DNA of 64,000 nucleotides from Bacteroidota bacterium (GTDB taxonomy: Bacteria; Bacteroidota; Bacteroidia; AKYH767-A; 2013-40CM-41-45). Below are positions 1-9,479 of the stretch, one piece after another. The notes beneath the pieces were generated by a model, which was not told the DNA's origin, ran no database searches, and saw only the letters and a list, made by a program, of their open reading frames with translations. Position numbers and translations under genes: made by a program. Each line of letters begins with the position of its first letter. Within the stretch, counting starts at the first letter, position 1. The stretch spans positions 248,001 through 312,000 of the forward strand of contig JADKJP010000002.1 in the NCBI GenBank assembly GCA_016720935.1. The letters are read 5' to 3'.

Positions 1-2
1 GT

Positions 3-3000
3 TCTTATGAATATTTCTGGGGAAAGGTGGATTCCCTGCAACAAAAAGGACTCAACCGCTCGGCTTTGGAACAAGTACTGAAGATTTACGACAAAGCGAA
101 ACAGGAACAAAATTCACCTCAATTGGTGAAAGCGGTTATTCATCGCTTAAAGTTCCAGTCTTATGTCGAAGAAAATCAGATGTTGGAATTGACCGAAGGA
201 CTGAAGGCGGATCTGAAAAACGCGAATTATCCTGAAAGGCCTCTGCTGCATTCCATGCTTGCGGAAGTCTACTGGCAATATTATCAACGAAACCGCTATC
301 GCATCCTGAACCGAACAGAAACTGTAAATTACAAAGAGTCAGATATTGAAACCTGGAGTGCTCCCCGGTTTGTTCGCGCGGTTTTGAATGAATATACATT
401 ATCACTGCGTGATGCTGATCAGGCAAAAAAAACACAGATCAATATTTTTGACCTCGTATTGGAAAAAGGAAATACGGAAGGAAGAAAATTTCGCCCATCC
501 CTTTATGATTTCCTCGCGCACCGCGCCCTCGCTTTTTACACCAACGAAGAATCCGGGCTCACCCGTCCTGCAGAGCACTTTGAGCTCAACAGCGCATTTT
601 ATCTGAACAATGCCGACATGTTTCTGAATTTCATGCTCACCAGCAAGGACACGTCGGATTTTAAATACAAAGCAATCGTTTTATTCCAGGAGCTTATCGC
701 TTTTCATCATGATGATGTCCATCCGGGAGCATTCATCGATGTGGATTTGATGAGACTGAAATTTGTTCACGACAATATGTCTATCCCTACAAAAGACTCT
801 TTGTATGGTGTGGCACTTCAGAAAATTGCGGATCAGTACAAAGAATATCCGGGCTGTACGGATGCATTGTATGAACTGGCCAATCTTGCGATGGAAGAAG
901 GAGGGAAGTTTTCAGAAAAACAGGAGGCGAAATACAAATGGAAAATCCGTCTTGCGGAATCATTTTGCGATGAAGCGATCTCCCGATTCCCATATTCTGA
1001 CGGAGGTATCCGGTGTAAGGAATTGAAAAAACAAATCAATGAAACTGCATTAACCTTCATTGTGGAAGATGTAAATATCCCGGGTTCGGAATTCCGTACC
1101 CTGGTTGAATATAAAAACATAAATGAATTATTTTTCAGAATAGTCAGGGATTCAAAAGGCCAGGACCTGAACGAGGAACCTGAATCTGATCCGGAATGGA
1201 GAATAAAAAATTTACTAAAAGAAGTTGCGGTCAAGGAATGGAATCTTGAATTACCCGCAGATAGCGATAAACAAAGTCACTCCATTGAGGCAGTATTGCC
1301 GGCTCTGCCGGTTGGCAGATATGCCATTCTTGTTTCGGCGAAAAAAGATTTTTCCTACGGCAAAAGCAGTATTGCTTATTCGAAATGCCGCATCAGCTCT
1401 ATGAGTGCGCTGAATCGCAGGCTTGACAATGGATCTACGGAGGTGTATGTTTTTGACCGGGAGAACGGGCAAACTCTTTCGAACGTTGAAGCCAGGGTAA
1501 TTACGCGAGAATACAATTACAATGCACGTAAATATATTTCGAAGGAAATAGCACGTTATAACACTGACGAGGATGGCAGACTGAACATTCCTGTAAAAAC
1601 AGAGTCCTACAGAAATTTCAATCTGGAATTAATTCGCGGAGAAGATCATTTATTTCTTGATGAGAACTTTTATCAATATCCTTCTCCACGCAACAGCGAG
1701 GTAAAACAGGAGCGTACATTTTTCTTTACGGATCGTGCTATTTATCGGCCCGGACAAACCATTTATTTCAAAGGAATAATGGTGCAAGGCAGGGATGAAA
1801 CGGCAGAGATACTCACCAACAGGACGACCACCGTCACGTTTTATGATGTCAATGGACAAAAAATTCAAGAGCAGGATTTTATTACATCCGAATTTGGCAC
1901 CTTCCACGGAACATTCACAGCGCCACAGGGTGTATTGACCGGGCAAATGCGTATACAGAATAAAACCGGTAGTGCCTATTTCCGGATTGAAGAATACAAA
2001 AGACCGAAGTTTGAAGTTGTTTTTGATCCGTTGAAAAGCACTTATCGTCTGGGTGAACAGGTGAGCTTAACAGGAAAAGCTCAAGCCTTTTCGGGTCAGG
2101 CCATCGACGGAGCGGAAGTTCAGTTCAGAGTTGTTCGAATGGCACGTTATCCGAAATGGTGTTATTGGTTCCCCAGAATCCCGGAACAACAAATACAGAA
2201 TGGAACTGCAAGAACAGATGCTAACGGAAATTTTACGGTAAGCTTCCTTCTTCAACCTGATCTTTCTATACAAAGAGATAATGATCCGATTTTTACATAT
2301 CAGGTAACTGCTGATGTTACGGATATCAACGGTGAAACCAGATCCTCTGAAAGTTTTTTAAATGCAGCATATTCTGCTTTGGAGTTAAGTTCTGATCTTG
2401 GAGAAGAGGTAGATTTAATGAAGAAAGATTCATTTATTGTTTTTTCAAAAAATCTGATGGGCGAGCGTACTCCTGCTATAGTGCAACTTGAAGTATACGA
2501 ATTAGCTGCACCTGACAGGATCTTAAGAAATCGTATGTGGCATGAACCGGATAAACATGTGTTGTCGGAAAAAGAATACACTGAAAAATTTCCATTCGAT
2601 GTTTACGCGCATGAAGAAGATAAAAATTCCTGGCAAAAGAAACAGCTGGTCTGGAAAGGTGAATTGAATACCGCGAAAGATTCCGTGGTTCATTTATTAA
2701 AGAAAGATTTTAAGGAAGGGCAATTTGTACTGGAAGGTACTGCGAAGGATCAGTATGGGCAGGTGGTTCGTCTGAAGGAGTTTTTCATGGTATATAATGC
2801 ATTGGCAAAATCTCTTCCTGTCAAAAAACTGGACTGGTTTAAGGTGCTGAAAAATGATGCATTGCCCGGAGATGCGGATCAGGTTTTGATCGGAAGTTCT
2901 GATCGCGATGTGAAGGTGTTGTACGAACTCGAATCGAAGGGTGAAATCCTAAGCAAGGAATGGATCAATCTGGACAGAAGTCAGCAGCTGGTAACGATTC

Positions 3001-6000
3001 CGGTGAAAGAAGAGTACAGGGGTAATTTTACAGTTCATTTTACTTTTGTAAAACGCGGAAGAGCATTTATGCATTCCCAAACCATGAATGTACCCTGGGA
3101 AAATAAGGATCTCAAACTGACTTATGAAACTTTCCGATCGAAGTTGACACCCGGACAAAAAGAAGAATGGAGAATACACATCAGCGGTAGTAAAGGAGAA
3201 AAAGTGAGCGCGGAGATGCTTGCCTCCATGTATGATGCGTCACTGGACGCTTTTGCTCCCAATGCCTGGAGTTTTTCAATTTACAATACGAGAGGCACAA
3301 CTTTAAATTTCCGAAGCGGAAGTTTTGGAGCTATCCATTCACAGTGGTATGATCGAAGAGAACCGGTGTTGCCGGTTGAACATGAATTCAGAACTTATGA
3401 TTACCTGAATTGGTTTGGTTACCAGGTTGGAGGTTATGGCAGAATGTATAAAGAGGTGGAAGGTCTGTATTCCATGGCTGCAGGTGCCGTCAGAGCTGAG
3501 ATGGCGGATGGGAATATGGAAGAGTCCAAGGCTGTTTTAAATCTGGCGGCTCCGGTTGTTGCGGATTCTGTTTCTACAGGAGGAACGTATTCGCCGGTAA
3601 ACACACCCAAACCGGCCGAACCTGCGTCTGTTCGTCGTAATCTGACAGAGACAGCGTTCTTTTATCCGCAGCTGATGACCAATGATAACGGAGATGTTAT
3701 TTTTTCATTCACCTCTCCGGAAGCACTTACCCGCTGGAAGTTCATGACATTCTCTCATACAAAAGACTTGCGTTTTTCATTCGATGAAAAAACCGTTGTG
3801 ACGCAAAAGCAATTGATGGTGGTGCCTAACGCCCCACGTTTCCTGAGAGAAGGCGATCGGATTGTTTTCCCTGCGAAAATCAGTAGTTTGTCTGACAGCA
3901 CCCTGAATGGTATCGCAACTCTCGAACTTTTTGATGCGATTACCATGCAGCCTTTGGATAAGGAATTCGGTAATTCGACTGCGAAGAAAAATTTCTCCTT
4001 GCGCAAAGGTGAGAGCGCGGCGATCAGTTGGGATTTGACAATTCCTGAAGGTATGAATGCTATTGTTTATCGTGTCACTGCTGTTGCAGGTAATTATTCA
4101 GATGGAGAAGAACAGGCGATACCGGTATTGTCAAATAAATTACTGGTTACAGAATCACTCCCGCTCTGGCAGAGGGGCTCAGACACGAAGACATTTGAAT
4201 TGACAAAATTGGTGAATAACACATCACCTACACTGCGCAATGTGAAGCTCACACTGGAATATACATCCAATCCTGCCTGGTCGGCGATACAGGCATTACC
4301 ATATCTGATGGAATATCCGTATCAGTGTTCAGAGCAAATATTTTCACGGTATTACGCGAACACGATCGCAACAAACATTGCGAATTCTTCTCCGAAAATC
4401 AAAGCCGTTTTTGATTCCTGGAAATCAAGCTCACCGGATGCTTTTCTTTCGAATCTGGAAAAGAATCAGGATTTAAAAAACCTGATTCTGGAAGAAACAC
4501 CCTGGGTGATGGAGGCGAAAGATGAAACAGAAAGAAAGAAACGGATCGGATTACTCTTTGATCTGAACAAAATGAGTTCGGAACTTTCGACAGCCTTGAA
4601 TCAACTGATGAAAGCGCAAAGTTCCAATGGCGGATGGCCGTGGTTCGAAGGCATGCCGGAAGATCGATACATCACCCGGCATATTGTTTCAGGGTTTGGA
4701 CATCTGGATCATCTGGGAATTCAGTCCGTACGAAAGGAAAGTCGTATAAAAAATATGCTGAGCAGAGCCATACAATATCTTGATCAACGAATGCTGGAAG
4801 ATTACCGGGAAATGATTCGAACAAAAGCGGATCGAGATAAACTACATCCCGGTGCTGAACAAATTCATTATCTGTATGCCAGGAGCTATTTTTCAGATAT
4901 GAAGATGGGAAAAGATGTTCAGGAAGCGTATTCATTTTATCTGAAACAGGCGAAGAAATTCTGGCTTGGCACAGGGGAATATCTGGAAGCGATGATTGCT
5001 CTCACTGTATTTCGTAACCCTGAAATAACAGTTGACGATCGCACACTTGCAATGGATATCATCAACTCTCTTCGTGAAAATGCTCAGAACAAAGAAGAGA
5101 TGGGTATGTATTGGGCTAATAATAGCGGAGGATATTCCTGGAACCGTGCATCGATAGAAACGCAAGCCTTATTGATTGAAGCCTTTGATGAAATTGCAAA
5201 GGATAAAAAATCAGTAGAGGATATGAAGATCTGGTTGTTGCGTCAGAAACAAACGCAAGACTGGAAAACCACCAAAGCCACGGCAGAGGCATGTTACGCA
5301 TTGTTACTTAGTGGTAGTGACTGGCTGTCACAAAACAAACAACCCGAAATCCGGCTAGGTACAACTCAGGTGATTATACCTTCAAGTGCAGAAGCGGGGT
5401 CGGGATATTTTAAAACCAGCTGGAGTGGGAAAGAGATTTCTAATGATATGGGAAAAGTGAGTGTAAAGGTAACCGATAATATTCCCGCCCATGCAGCTGA
5501 AACACATTCGGGAATTTCATGGGGTGCTTTGTACTGGCAGTATTTTGAATCCATGGATAAAATAACGCCGCATGCGACACCGCTTAGTCTGAAGAAGGAA
5601 TTATTTGTAGAACGGGCATCAGTTAATGGACCTGTTATTGAATTGCTTCTACCAAGCACTGTTTTGAAAACAGGAGACCGCGTAAAAGTCAGAATAGAAC
5701 TTCGTGTCGACAGAGACATGGAATATGTTCACATGAAAGACATGCGTGCATCCGGACTGGAACCTGAAAATGTTTTGTCGGAATATAAATATCAGGATGG
5801 CTTGGGTTATTATGAAAGCACCCGTGATGCTTCCACAAATTTCTTTTTTTCATACCTGAATAAAGGCGTTTATGTATTTGAATATCCTCTCCGTGCAACT
5901 CAGGAAGGGGATTTTTCAAACGGAATTACCACTATTGAGTGCATGTATGCACCGGAATTTTCTGCACATTCACTTGGTGAACGAATCCTTATTCGTGGTA

Positions 6001-6005
6001 AATAG
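3..6005 (+). CDS. alpha-2-macroglobulin family protein, 5' end outside window
   Basis: This is a very large protein of the bacterial alpha-2-macroglobulin family, expected to be secreted or lipid-anchored and to trap proteases. The reading frame is open to the window edge: eight codons upstream of the GTG at 27 still read as family-like sequence (SYEYFWGKVDSL), so the true start and signal peptide lie outside the window. Counting from 27, an MG2-type segment with YRPGQTIYFKG lies near residue 571, and a C-terminal thioester domain has the motif CSEQ at about residue 1434 (C-x-E-Q intact, preceded by YPYQ). A helical TED-like region with NGGWPWFEG follows. Bacteroidota members commonly reach 1900-2000 residues, which agrees with the length here. 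The partner penicillin-binding protein often found beside such genes is not visible. Confidence 0.9.
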   Translation, partial: SYEYFWGKVDSLQQKGLNRSALEQVLKIYDKAKQEQNSPQLVKAVIHRLKFQSYVEENQMLELTEGLKADLKNANYPERPLLHSMLAEVYWQYYQRNRYRILNRTETVNYKESDIETWSAPRFVRAVLNEYTLSLRDADQAKKTQINIFDLVLEKGNTEGRKFRPSLYDFLAHRALAFYTNEESGLTRPAEHFELNSAFYLNNADMFLNFMLTSKDTSDFKYKAIVLFQELIAFHHDDVHPGAFIDVDLMRLKFVHDNMSIPTKDSLYGVALQKIADQYKEYPGCTDALYELANLAMEEGGKFSEKQEAKYKWKIRLAESFCDEAISRFPYSDGGIRCKELKKQINETALTFIVEDVNIPGSEFRTLVEYKNINELFFRIVRDSKGQDLNEEPESDPEWRIKNLLKEVAVKEWNLELPADSDKQSHSIEAVLPALPVGRYAILVSAKKDFSYGKSSIAYSKCRISSMSALNRRLDNGSTEVYVFDRENGQTLSNVEARVITREYNYNARKYISKEIARYNTDEDGRLNIPVKTESYRNFNLELIRGEDHLFLDENFYQYPSPRNSEVKQERTFFFTDRAIYRPGQTIYFKGIMVQGRDETAEILTNRTTTVTFYDVNGQKIQEQDFITSEFGTFHGTFTAPQGVLTGQMRIQNKTGSAYFRIEEYKRPKFEVVFDPLKSTYRLGEQVSLTGKAQAFSGQAIDGAEVQFRVVRMARYPKWCYWFPRIPEQQIQNGTARTDANGNFTVSFLLQPDLSIQRDNDPIFTYQVTADVTDINGETRSSESFLNAAYSALELSSDLGEEVDLMKKDSFIVFSKNLMGERTPAIVQLEVYELAAPDRILRNRMWHEPDKHVLSEKEYTEKFPFDVYAHEEDKNSWQKKQLVWKGELNTAKDSVVHLLKKDFKEGQFVLEGTAKDQYGQVVRLKEFFMVYNALAKSLPVKKLDWFKVLKNDALPGDADQVLIGSSDRDVKVLYELESKGEILSKEWINLDRSQQLVTIPVKEEYRGNFTVHFTFVKRGRAFMHSQTMNVPWENKDLKLTYETFRSKLTPGQKEEWRIHISGSKGEKVSAEMLASMYDASLDAFAPNAWSFSIYNTRGTTLNFRSGSFGAIHSQWYDRREPVLPVEHEFRTYDYLNWFGYQVGGYGRMYKEVEGLYSMAAGAVRAEMADGNMEESKAVLNLAAPVVADSVSTGGTYSPVNTPKPAEPASVRRNLTETAFFYPQLMTNDNGDVIFSFTSPEALTRWKFMTFSHTKDLRFSFDEKTVVTQKQLMVVPNAPRFLREGDRIVFPAKISSLSDSTLNGIATLELFDAITMQPLDKEFGNSTAKKNFSLRKGESAAISWDLTIPEGMNAIVYRVTAVAGNYSDGEEQAIPVLSNKLLVTESLPLWQRGSDTKTFELTKLVNNTSPTLRNVKLTLEYTSNPAWSAIQALPYLMEYPYQCSEQIFSRYYANTIATNIANSSPKIKAVFDSWKSSSPDAFLSNLEKNQDLKNLILEETPWVMEAKDETERKKRIGLLFDLNKMSSELSTALNQLMKAQSSNGGWPWFEGMPEDRYITRHIVSGFGHLDHLGIQSVRKESRIKNMLSRAIQYLDQRMLEDYREMIRTKADRDKLHPGAEQIHYLYARSYFSDMKMGKDVQEAYSFYLKQAKKFWLGTGEYLEAMIALTVFRNPEITVDDRTLAMDIINSLRENAQNKEEMGMYWANNSGGYSWNRASIETQALLIEAFDEIAKDKKSVEDMKIWLLRQKQTQDWKTTKATAEACYALLLSGSDWLSQNKQPEIRLGTTQVIIPSSAEAGSGYFKTSWSGKEISNDMGKVSVKVTDNIPAHAAETHSGISWGALYWQYFESMDKITPHATPLSLKKELFVERASVNGPVIELLLPSTVLKTGDRVKVRIELRVDRDMEYVHMKDMRASGLEPENVLSEYKYQDGLGYYESTRDASTNFFFSYLNKGVYVFEYPLRATQEGDFSNGITTIECMYAPEFSAHSLGERILIRGK

Positions 6006-6133
6006 ACCTATTCAACCTTTAAGTGCCTTGTTTTTGGATCGAAGATGAATTCTGCGTTAAAACATAGTTAATAATCTGCCCATTTATTAACTTGTGGTCC
6101 CTAACTGCGAATTATCTACTTCAAATCCAGGCC

Positions 6134-8608
6134 ATGAAAAATATTATCTCCCCCAGAATTCGATTGCCGTTTCTTATGGCAATTCTTGGATTATTGTTTT
6201 TATCGACCAGTGAAATCCATGCGCAATGTAATGTGCCTTCAGGATTGTCAACAACCAATATTACAAATACCGGAGCGAAATTAAATTGGGCTACAACAGT
6301 GGCTGATAGTTTTTTGGTTCGGTATTATGTGAGCGGGACCACTGCTTATTTTTATAAAACAGTAAAACCGGGAACAAGTGTAAACACCACACTTACGGGT
6401 CTATACCCTAACACGGTTTATTACTGGCAAATTCGTTCATGGTGCAGCAATGGAACAAGCGGTGCTTATCAAACCACTCCGGCTTCTTTTACCACAACAA
6501 GTACAACTGTAGCTTGCGTTACACCAAATCTTGCAACAACAGGTACTGTTACTGCAAATACAGCCGTAATTTCCTGGGGAAATTATGTAACTGCTGACAG
6601 TTTTCAGGTTCGTTACAATGTAAAAAATACCACCAATTATGTTTGGAAAAAAGTGCCGGGCTCAGCGCACTCAACAACACTTACCGGTTTATTACCAAAT
6701 ACACAATACGACTGGAGTGTACGTTGTATTTGCGCCAGCAACCCTACACAGGCATATTGCGCGACTGTAACATTTACAACCCTATCCTCCAGCTGTGGCA
6801 CTGCTGATGTGTATTATTTTTCTTCTTCTTCGATTACATCCAACAGCGCAATTGTAGGCTGGAGGGCCGTTACCGGAGCTGTCAGCTATAATATTCGATA
6901 TGCGGTTCGTTATTCAAATAACTGGGTAACGGTTTCGTCTACTACAGTTAGTAAATCGTTGAGCAATCTTGTGTCATCCACATGGTATGAATTCCAGGTA
7001 CAATCGGTTTGTTCATCCGGTGCAGGATCATGGTCCACTTCAGGAATTTTTCAAACCTTGTCAGGAGTGCTTGCTGTAAGCAGAGGACCTTATCTTCAGT
7101 TGTCTACAACCAATAGTATTTATATTCGCTGGCGTACTAACAATGCCAGTGATACCAAAGTGAAATATGGAACAAGCGCTACAAATTTAAATCTTGCTGT
7201 TTCAAATTCTACGTCTTCAACTGAACACATCATTCAATTGACGGGCTTAACTGCAAATACCAAATATTATTATTCCGTCGGATCGACTACTACGACTATC
7301 CAGGGAGATACAGGAAATTATTTCATGACCAACCCTGCTGTAGGATCTACCGGACCTGTACGGATCTGGGCTTTTGGGGATTTTGGCGTTGCCAGTAACG
7401 CGCAAGCTCAGGTAAGAGATGCTTACCGAAACTATACCGGAACAAGGCATACAAATGTATGGCTCTGGCTGGGTGACAATGCCTATAACGATGGAACAGA
7501 TGCGGAATATCAAACCAAGGTGTTCAACATGTATCCATATCAGTTCAAAAAATATGTTGTTTGGCCTTCTTCAGGAAATCATGATTTGCATACAGCGAAT
7601 GCAGCGAATCAAACGGGTCCGTATTTCGATAATTTCACTATGCCGAAAAATGGGGAAGCCGGTGGTTTATCATCAGGCACTGAAGCGTATTACTCCTTCA
7701 ACTACGCGAACATTCATTTCATTTGCCTCGAATCAAATGATGCAGCCTATCGTGCTACAAATGGGGCTATGGCAACATGGCTGACCAATGACTTAAATGC
7801 GAATACACAGCGTTGGACAATTGTTTATTTCCACCATCCTCCTTATTCAAAGGGTTCGCACAACTCCGATACTGAAGTTGAATTGATGGAGATGCGTACG
7901 AACATTATGCCTATTCTGGAAAACAAAAAGGTTGACCTGGTAATGGCCGGGCACAGTCACTCGTATGAACGTTCAATGTTGATCAGAGGACACTACGGAC
8001 TCGAAAGCACATTCAATGCTTCGACAATGGCTGTGAGTTCTGGTAGCGGTATTTATCCAAGTTCATACACTAAAGCGGCTCCAAATTATTACGGTACAGT
8101 ATACCTGATCTGCGGTGTAGGTGGACAAGTAGGAGCAACAACTGCAGGCTATCCTCACAATGCGATGTACACTTCTTCTGTTGCAAATTACGGAAGCATG
8201 GTGATTGATGTTCAGGGTGACCGTCTGGATACAAAATTTCTGACATCAACAGGAAGTATATGGGATCAGTTTACCATTCAGAAAAGCGGAACTCCTTCGC
8301 CGGCACTTCGCACAGGAATTGAAATGGACCAAAATGTTCCTATTGCCGATCCAATGGCAATATACCCGAACCCTGTGCACGATTATCTCACAATTGAATA
8401 TGAACTGCGCAACTCTTCCCCTGTTCAGGTAGACGTTATGGATCTTTCCGGACGAATGGTCTACAGAATAGCTGATGAAATGGAGCAACCGGAAGGACGG
8501 AATCAATTACACTTCCCGATTCGTGATGCAAATCTTCCCAAAGGCGTTTACATTATCCGTCTCATTACGGATGAATACGTTCAATCAAAGAGAATACTGG
8601 TGGAGTAA
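6134..8608 (+). CDS. T9SS-exported purple-acid-phosphatase-like metallophosphoesterase with fibronectin III domains
   Basis: A secreted phosphoesterase probably acting on phosphate esters outside the cell. The ATG at 6134 is preferred over one at 6092 because it directly begins a signal peptide (MKNIISPRIR then a hydrophobic run ending EIHA-QC). Three fibronectin-III-like domains (about residues 30-310) precede a PAP-type N-terminal domain and a calcineurin-like catalytic domain. Metal-binding motifs are visible in order: GDFG (about 415), GDNAY (about 447), GNHD (about 481), FHHPPY (about 560) and GHSHSYER (about 606). The C-terminus has a type A sorting domain starting at IYPNP (about 743). 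The substrate is unknown. It appears monocistronic, ending at a strong hairpin terminator. Confidence 0.88.
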   Translation: MKNIISPRIRLPFLMAILGLLFLSTSEIHAQCNVPSGLSTTNITNTGAKLNWATTVADSFLVRYYVSGTTAYFYKTVKPGTSVNTTLTGLYPNTVYYWQIRSWCSNGTSGAYQTTPASFTTTSTTVACVTPNLATTGTVTANTAVISWGNYVTADSFQVRYNVKNTTNYVWKKVPGSAHSTTLTGLLPNTQYDWSVRCICASNPTQAYCATVTFTTLSSSCGTADVYYFSSSSITSNSAIVGWRAVTGAVSYNIRYAVRYSNNWVTVSSTTVSKSLSNLVSSTWYEFQVQSVCSSGAGSWSTSGIFQTLSGVLAVSRGPYLQLSTTNSIYIRWRTNNASDTKVKYGTSATNLNLAVSNSTSSTEHIIQLTGLTANTKYYYSVGSTTTTIQGDTGNYFMTNPAVGSTGPVRIWAFGDFGVASNAQAQVRDAYRNYTGTRHTNVWLWLGDNAYNDGTDAEYQTKVFNMYPYQFKKYVVWPSSGNHDLHTANAANQTGPYFDNFTMPKNGEAGGLSSGTEAYYSFNYANIHFICLESNDAAYRATNGAMATWLTNDLNANTQRWTIVYFHHPPYSKGSHNSDTEVELMEMRTNIMPILENKKVDLVMAGHSHSYERSMLIRGHYGLESTFNASTMAVSSGSGIYPSSYTKAAPNYYGTVYLICGVGGQVGATTAGYPHNAMYTSSVANYGSMVIDVQGDRLDTKFLTSTGSIWDQFTIQKSGTPSPALRTGIEMDQNVPIADPMAIYPNPVHDYLTIEYELRNSSPVQVDVMDLSGRMVYRIADEMEQPEGRNQLHFPIRDANLPKGVYIIRLITDEYVQSKRILVE

Positions 8609-8633
8609 ATATTCACTAGATAAGAATAGAAAA

Positions 8634-8662
8634 AACTCCGGTGAAAACCGGAGTTTTTTTTT
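8634..8662. terminator. bidirectional rho-independent terminator
   Basis: The stem AACTCCGG/CCGGAGTT with a 6-nt loop is followed by nine T residues on the plus strand. An A-run precedes it, so it also ends the convergent minus-strand PPC gene. Confidence 0.85.
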
Positions 8663-8680
8663 GGGGGAGTGTACAAAGGT

Positions 8681-9076
8681 TTATTTGGGAACAATTTTTA
8701 ATTCTTTGTAGCCGGTTTGAGCGTCTGTTTCACGAAGGTAATAGACATCTTCGGGTTCAAGAATAACAATTTCCGCAGTCGTACGGACAATTGAGCCCTC
8801 TTTCAAATGACCTCCGCTGGCTTTACCCTCCTGATCAGTCACGGTAATATGAAAATGTGAACCTTCTTTTGAAAAAGTTCCGGTAAGGGAGGTTATTTCC
8901 AGCGGGCCCGGAACAGAATCCGTTTGTTCTTTCCCCGCGAACCGGATGGTTGCCACAGTGAGGCTGCCTACACAGGTTACAATTGCGGCGGCATCGAGTT
9001 TTTTGTCTGATGCATATGAATCCAGGGAATGTTTAAGGTCATTTCCGGGGCTTAATCTCAAGGAGTGAATTTTCAT
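8681..9076 (-). CDS. PPC/DUF296 domain protein
   Basis: A 131-residue protein consisting of a single PPC (DUF296) domain. The N-terminus (MKIHSLRLSPGNDLKHSL), the central VGSLTVATIRF, and the SGGHLKEG stretch with its conserved Gly-Gly-His are typical of the family. In plants the domain follows AT-hooks and binds DNA; bacterial stand-alone versions are trimers of unclear function with a possible metal or ligand site at the histidines. No AT-hook, signal peptide or membrane segment is visible, so it is probably cytoplasmic. It is convergent with the phosphoesterase gene and appears to stand alone. Confidence 0.8.
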   Translation of the reverse strand: MKIHSLRLSPGNDLKHSLDSYASDKKLDAAAIVTCVGSLTVATIRFAGKEQTDSVPGPLEITSLTGTFSKEGSHFHITVTDQEGKASGGHLKEGSIVRTTAEIVILEPEDVYYLRETDAQTGYKELKIVPK

Positions 9077-9479
9077 AGATAAAGGGAATTAGTGCATTGT
9101 TTTGAACGATTCCAGATAAGGATTCAAAGCACAACAATATTACAGGATATGGTTCAGTAATTGTTGTTTATTTTCATTTATGAATTGGAATTTCCATCAA
9201 ATAATTATTTTTTTATTGGAATCACCTTTGAATTTTTCCAGTAACAGATTTTTGGGATGGTATTTTTTATTCTGAAGTGGAAGATTTTGGAGTATGAATG
9301 AAAATCGTCGATTTCCTTATATAACATGATGAAAGTCCGCAACAGTATTGACTTTGCTTAGTATCTTCACGGCGGATGCGGGAGAGCTTATTTCCAATAA
9401 ATTAGCATTGCAAAATTTGACAAAAGCAAAACATTATACCAATACCTCAATATATAAAAACCAAATTAAACATAAAATC
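9077..9479. other. AT-rich intergenic region
   Basis: About 400 bases between divergent genes, strongly AT-rich. No convincing small gene or RNA was seen. It should contain promoters for both flanking genes. The segment TTGACTTTGCTTAGTATCTT near 9349 resembles a weak promoter for the plus-strand gene. Confidence 0.4.

Noticed and set aside
5366..5719. Minus-strand frame inside the alpha-2-macroglobulin gene
   Set aside because: It is antisense to strongly conserved coding sequence and has no recognisable family.
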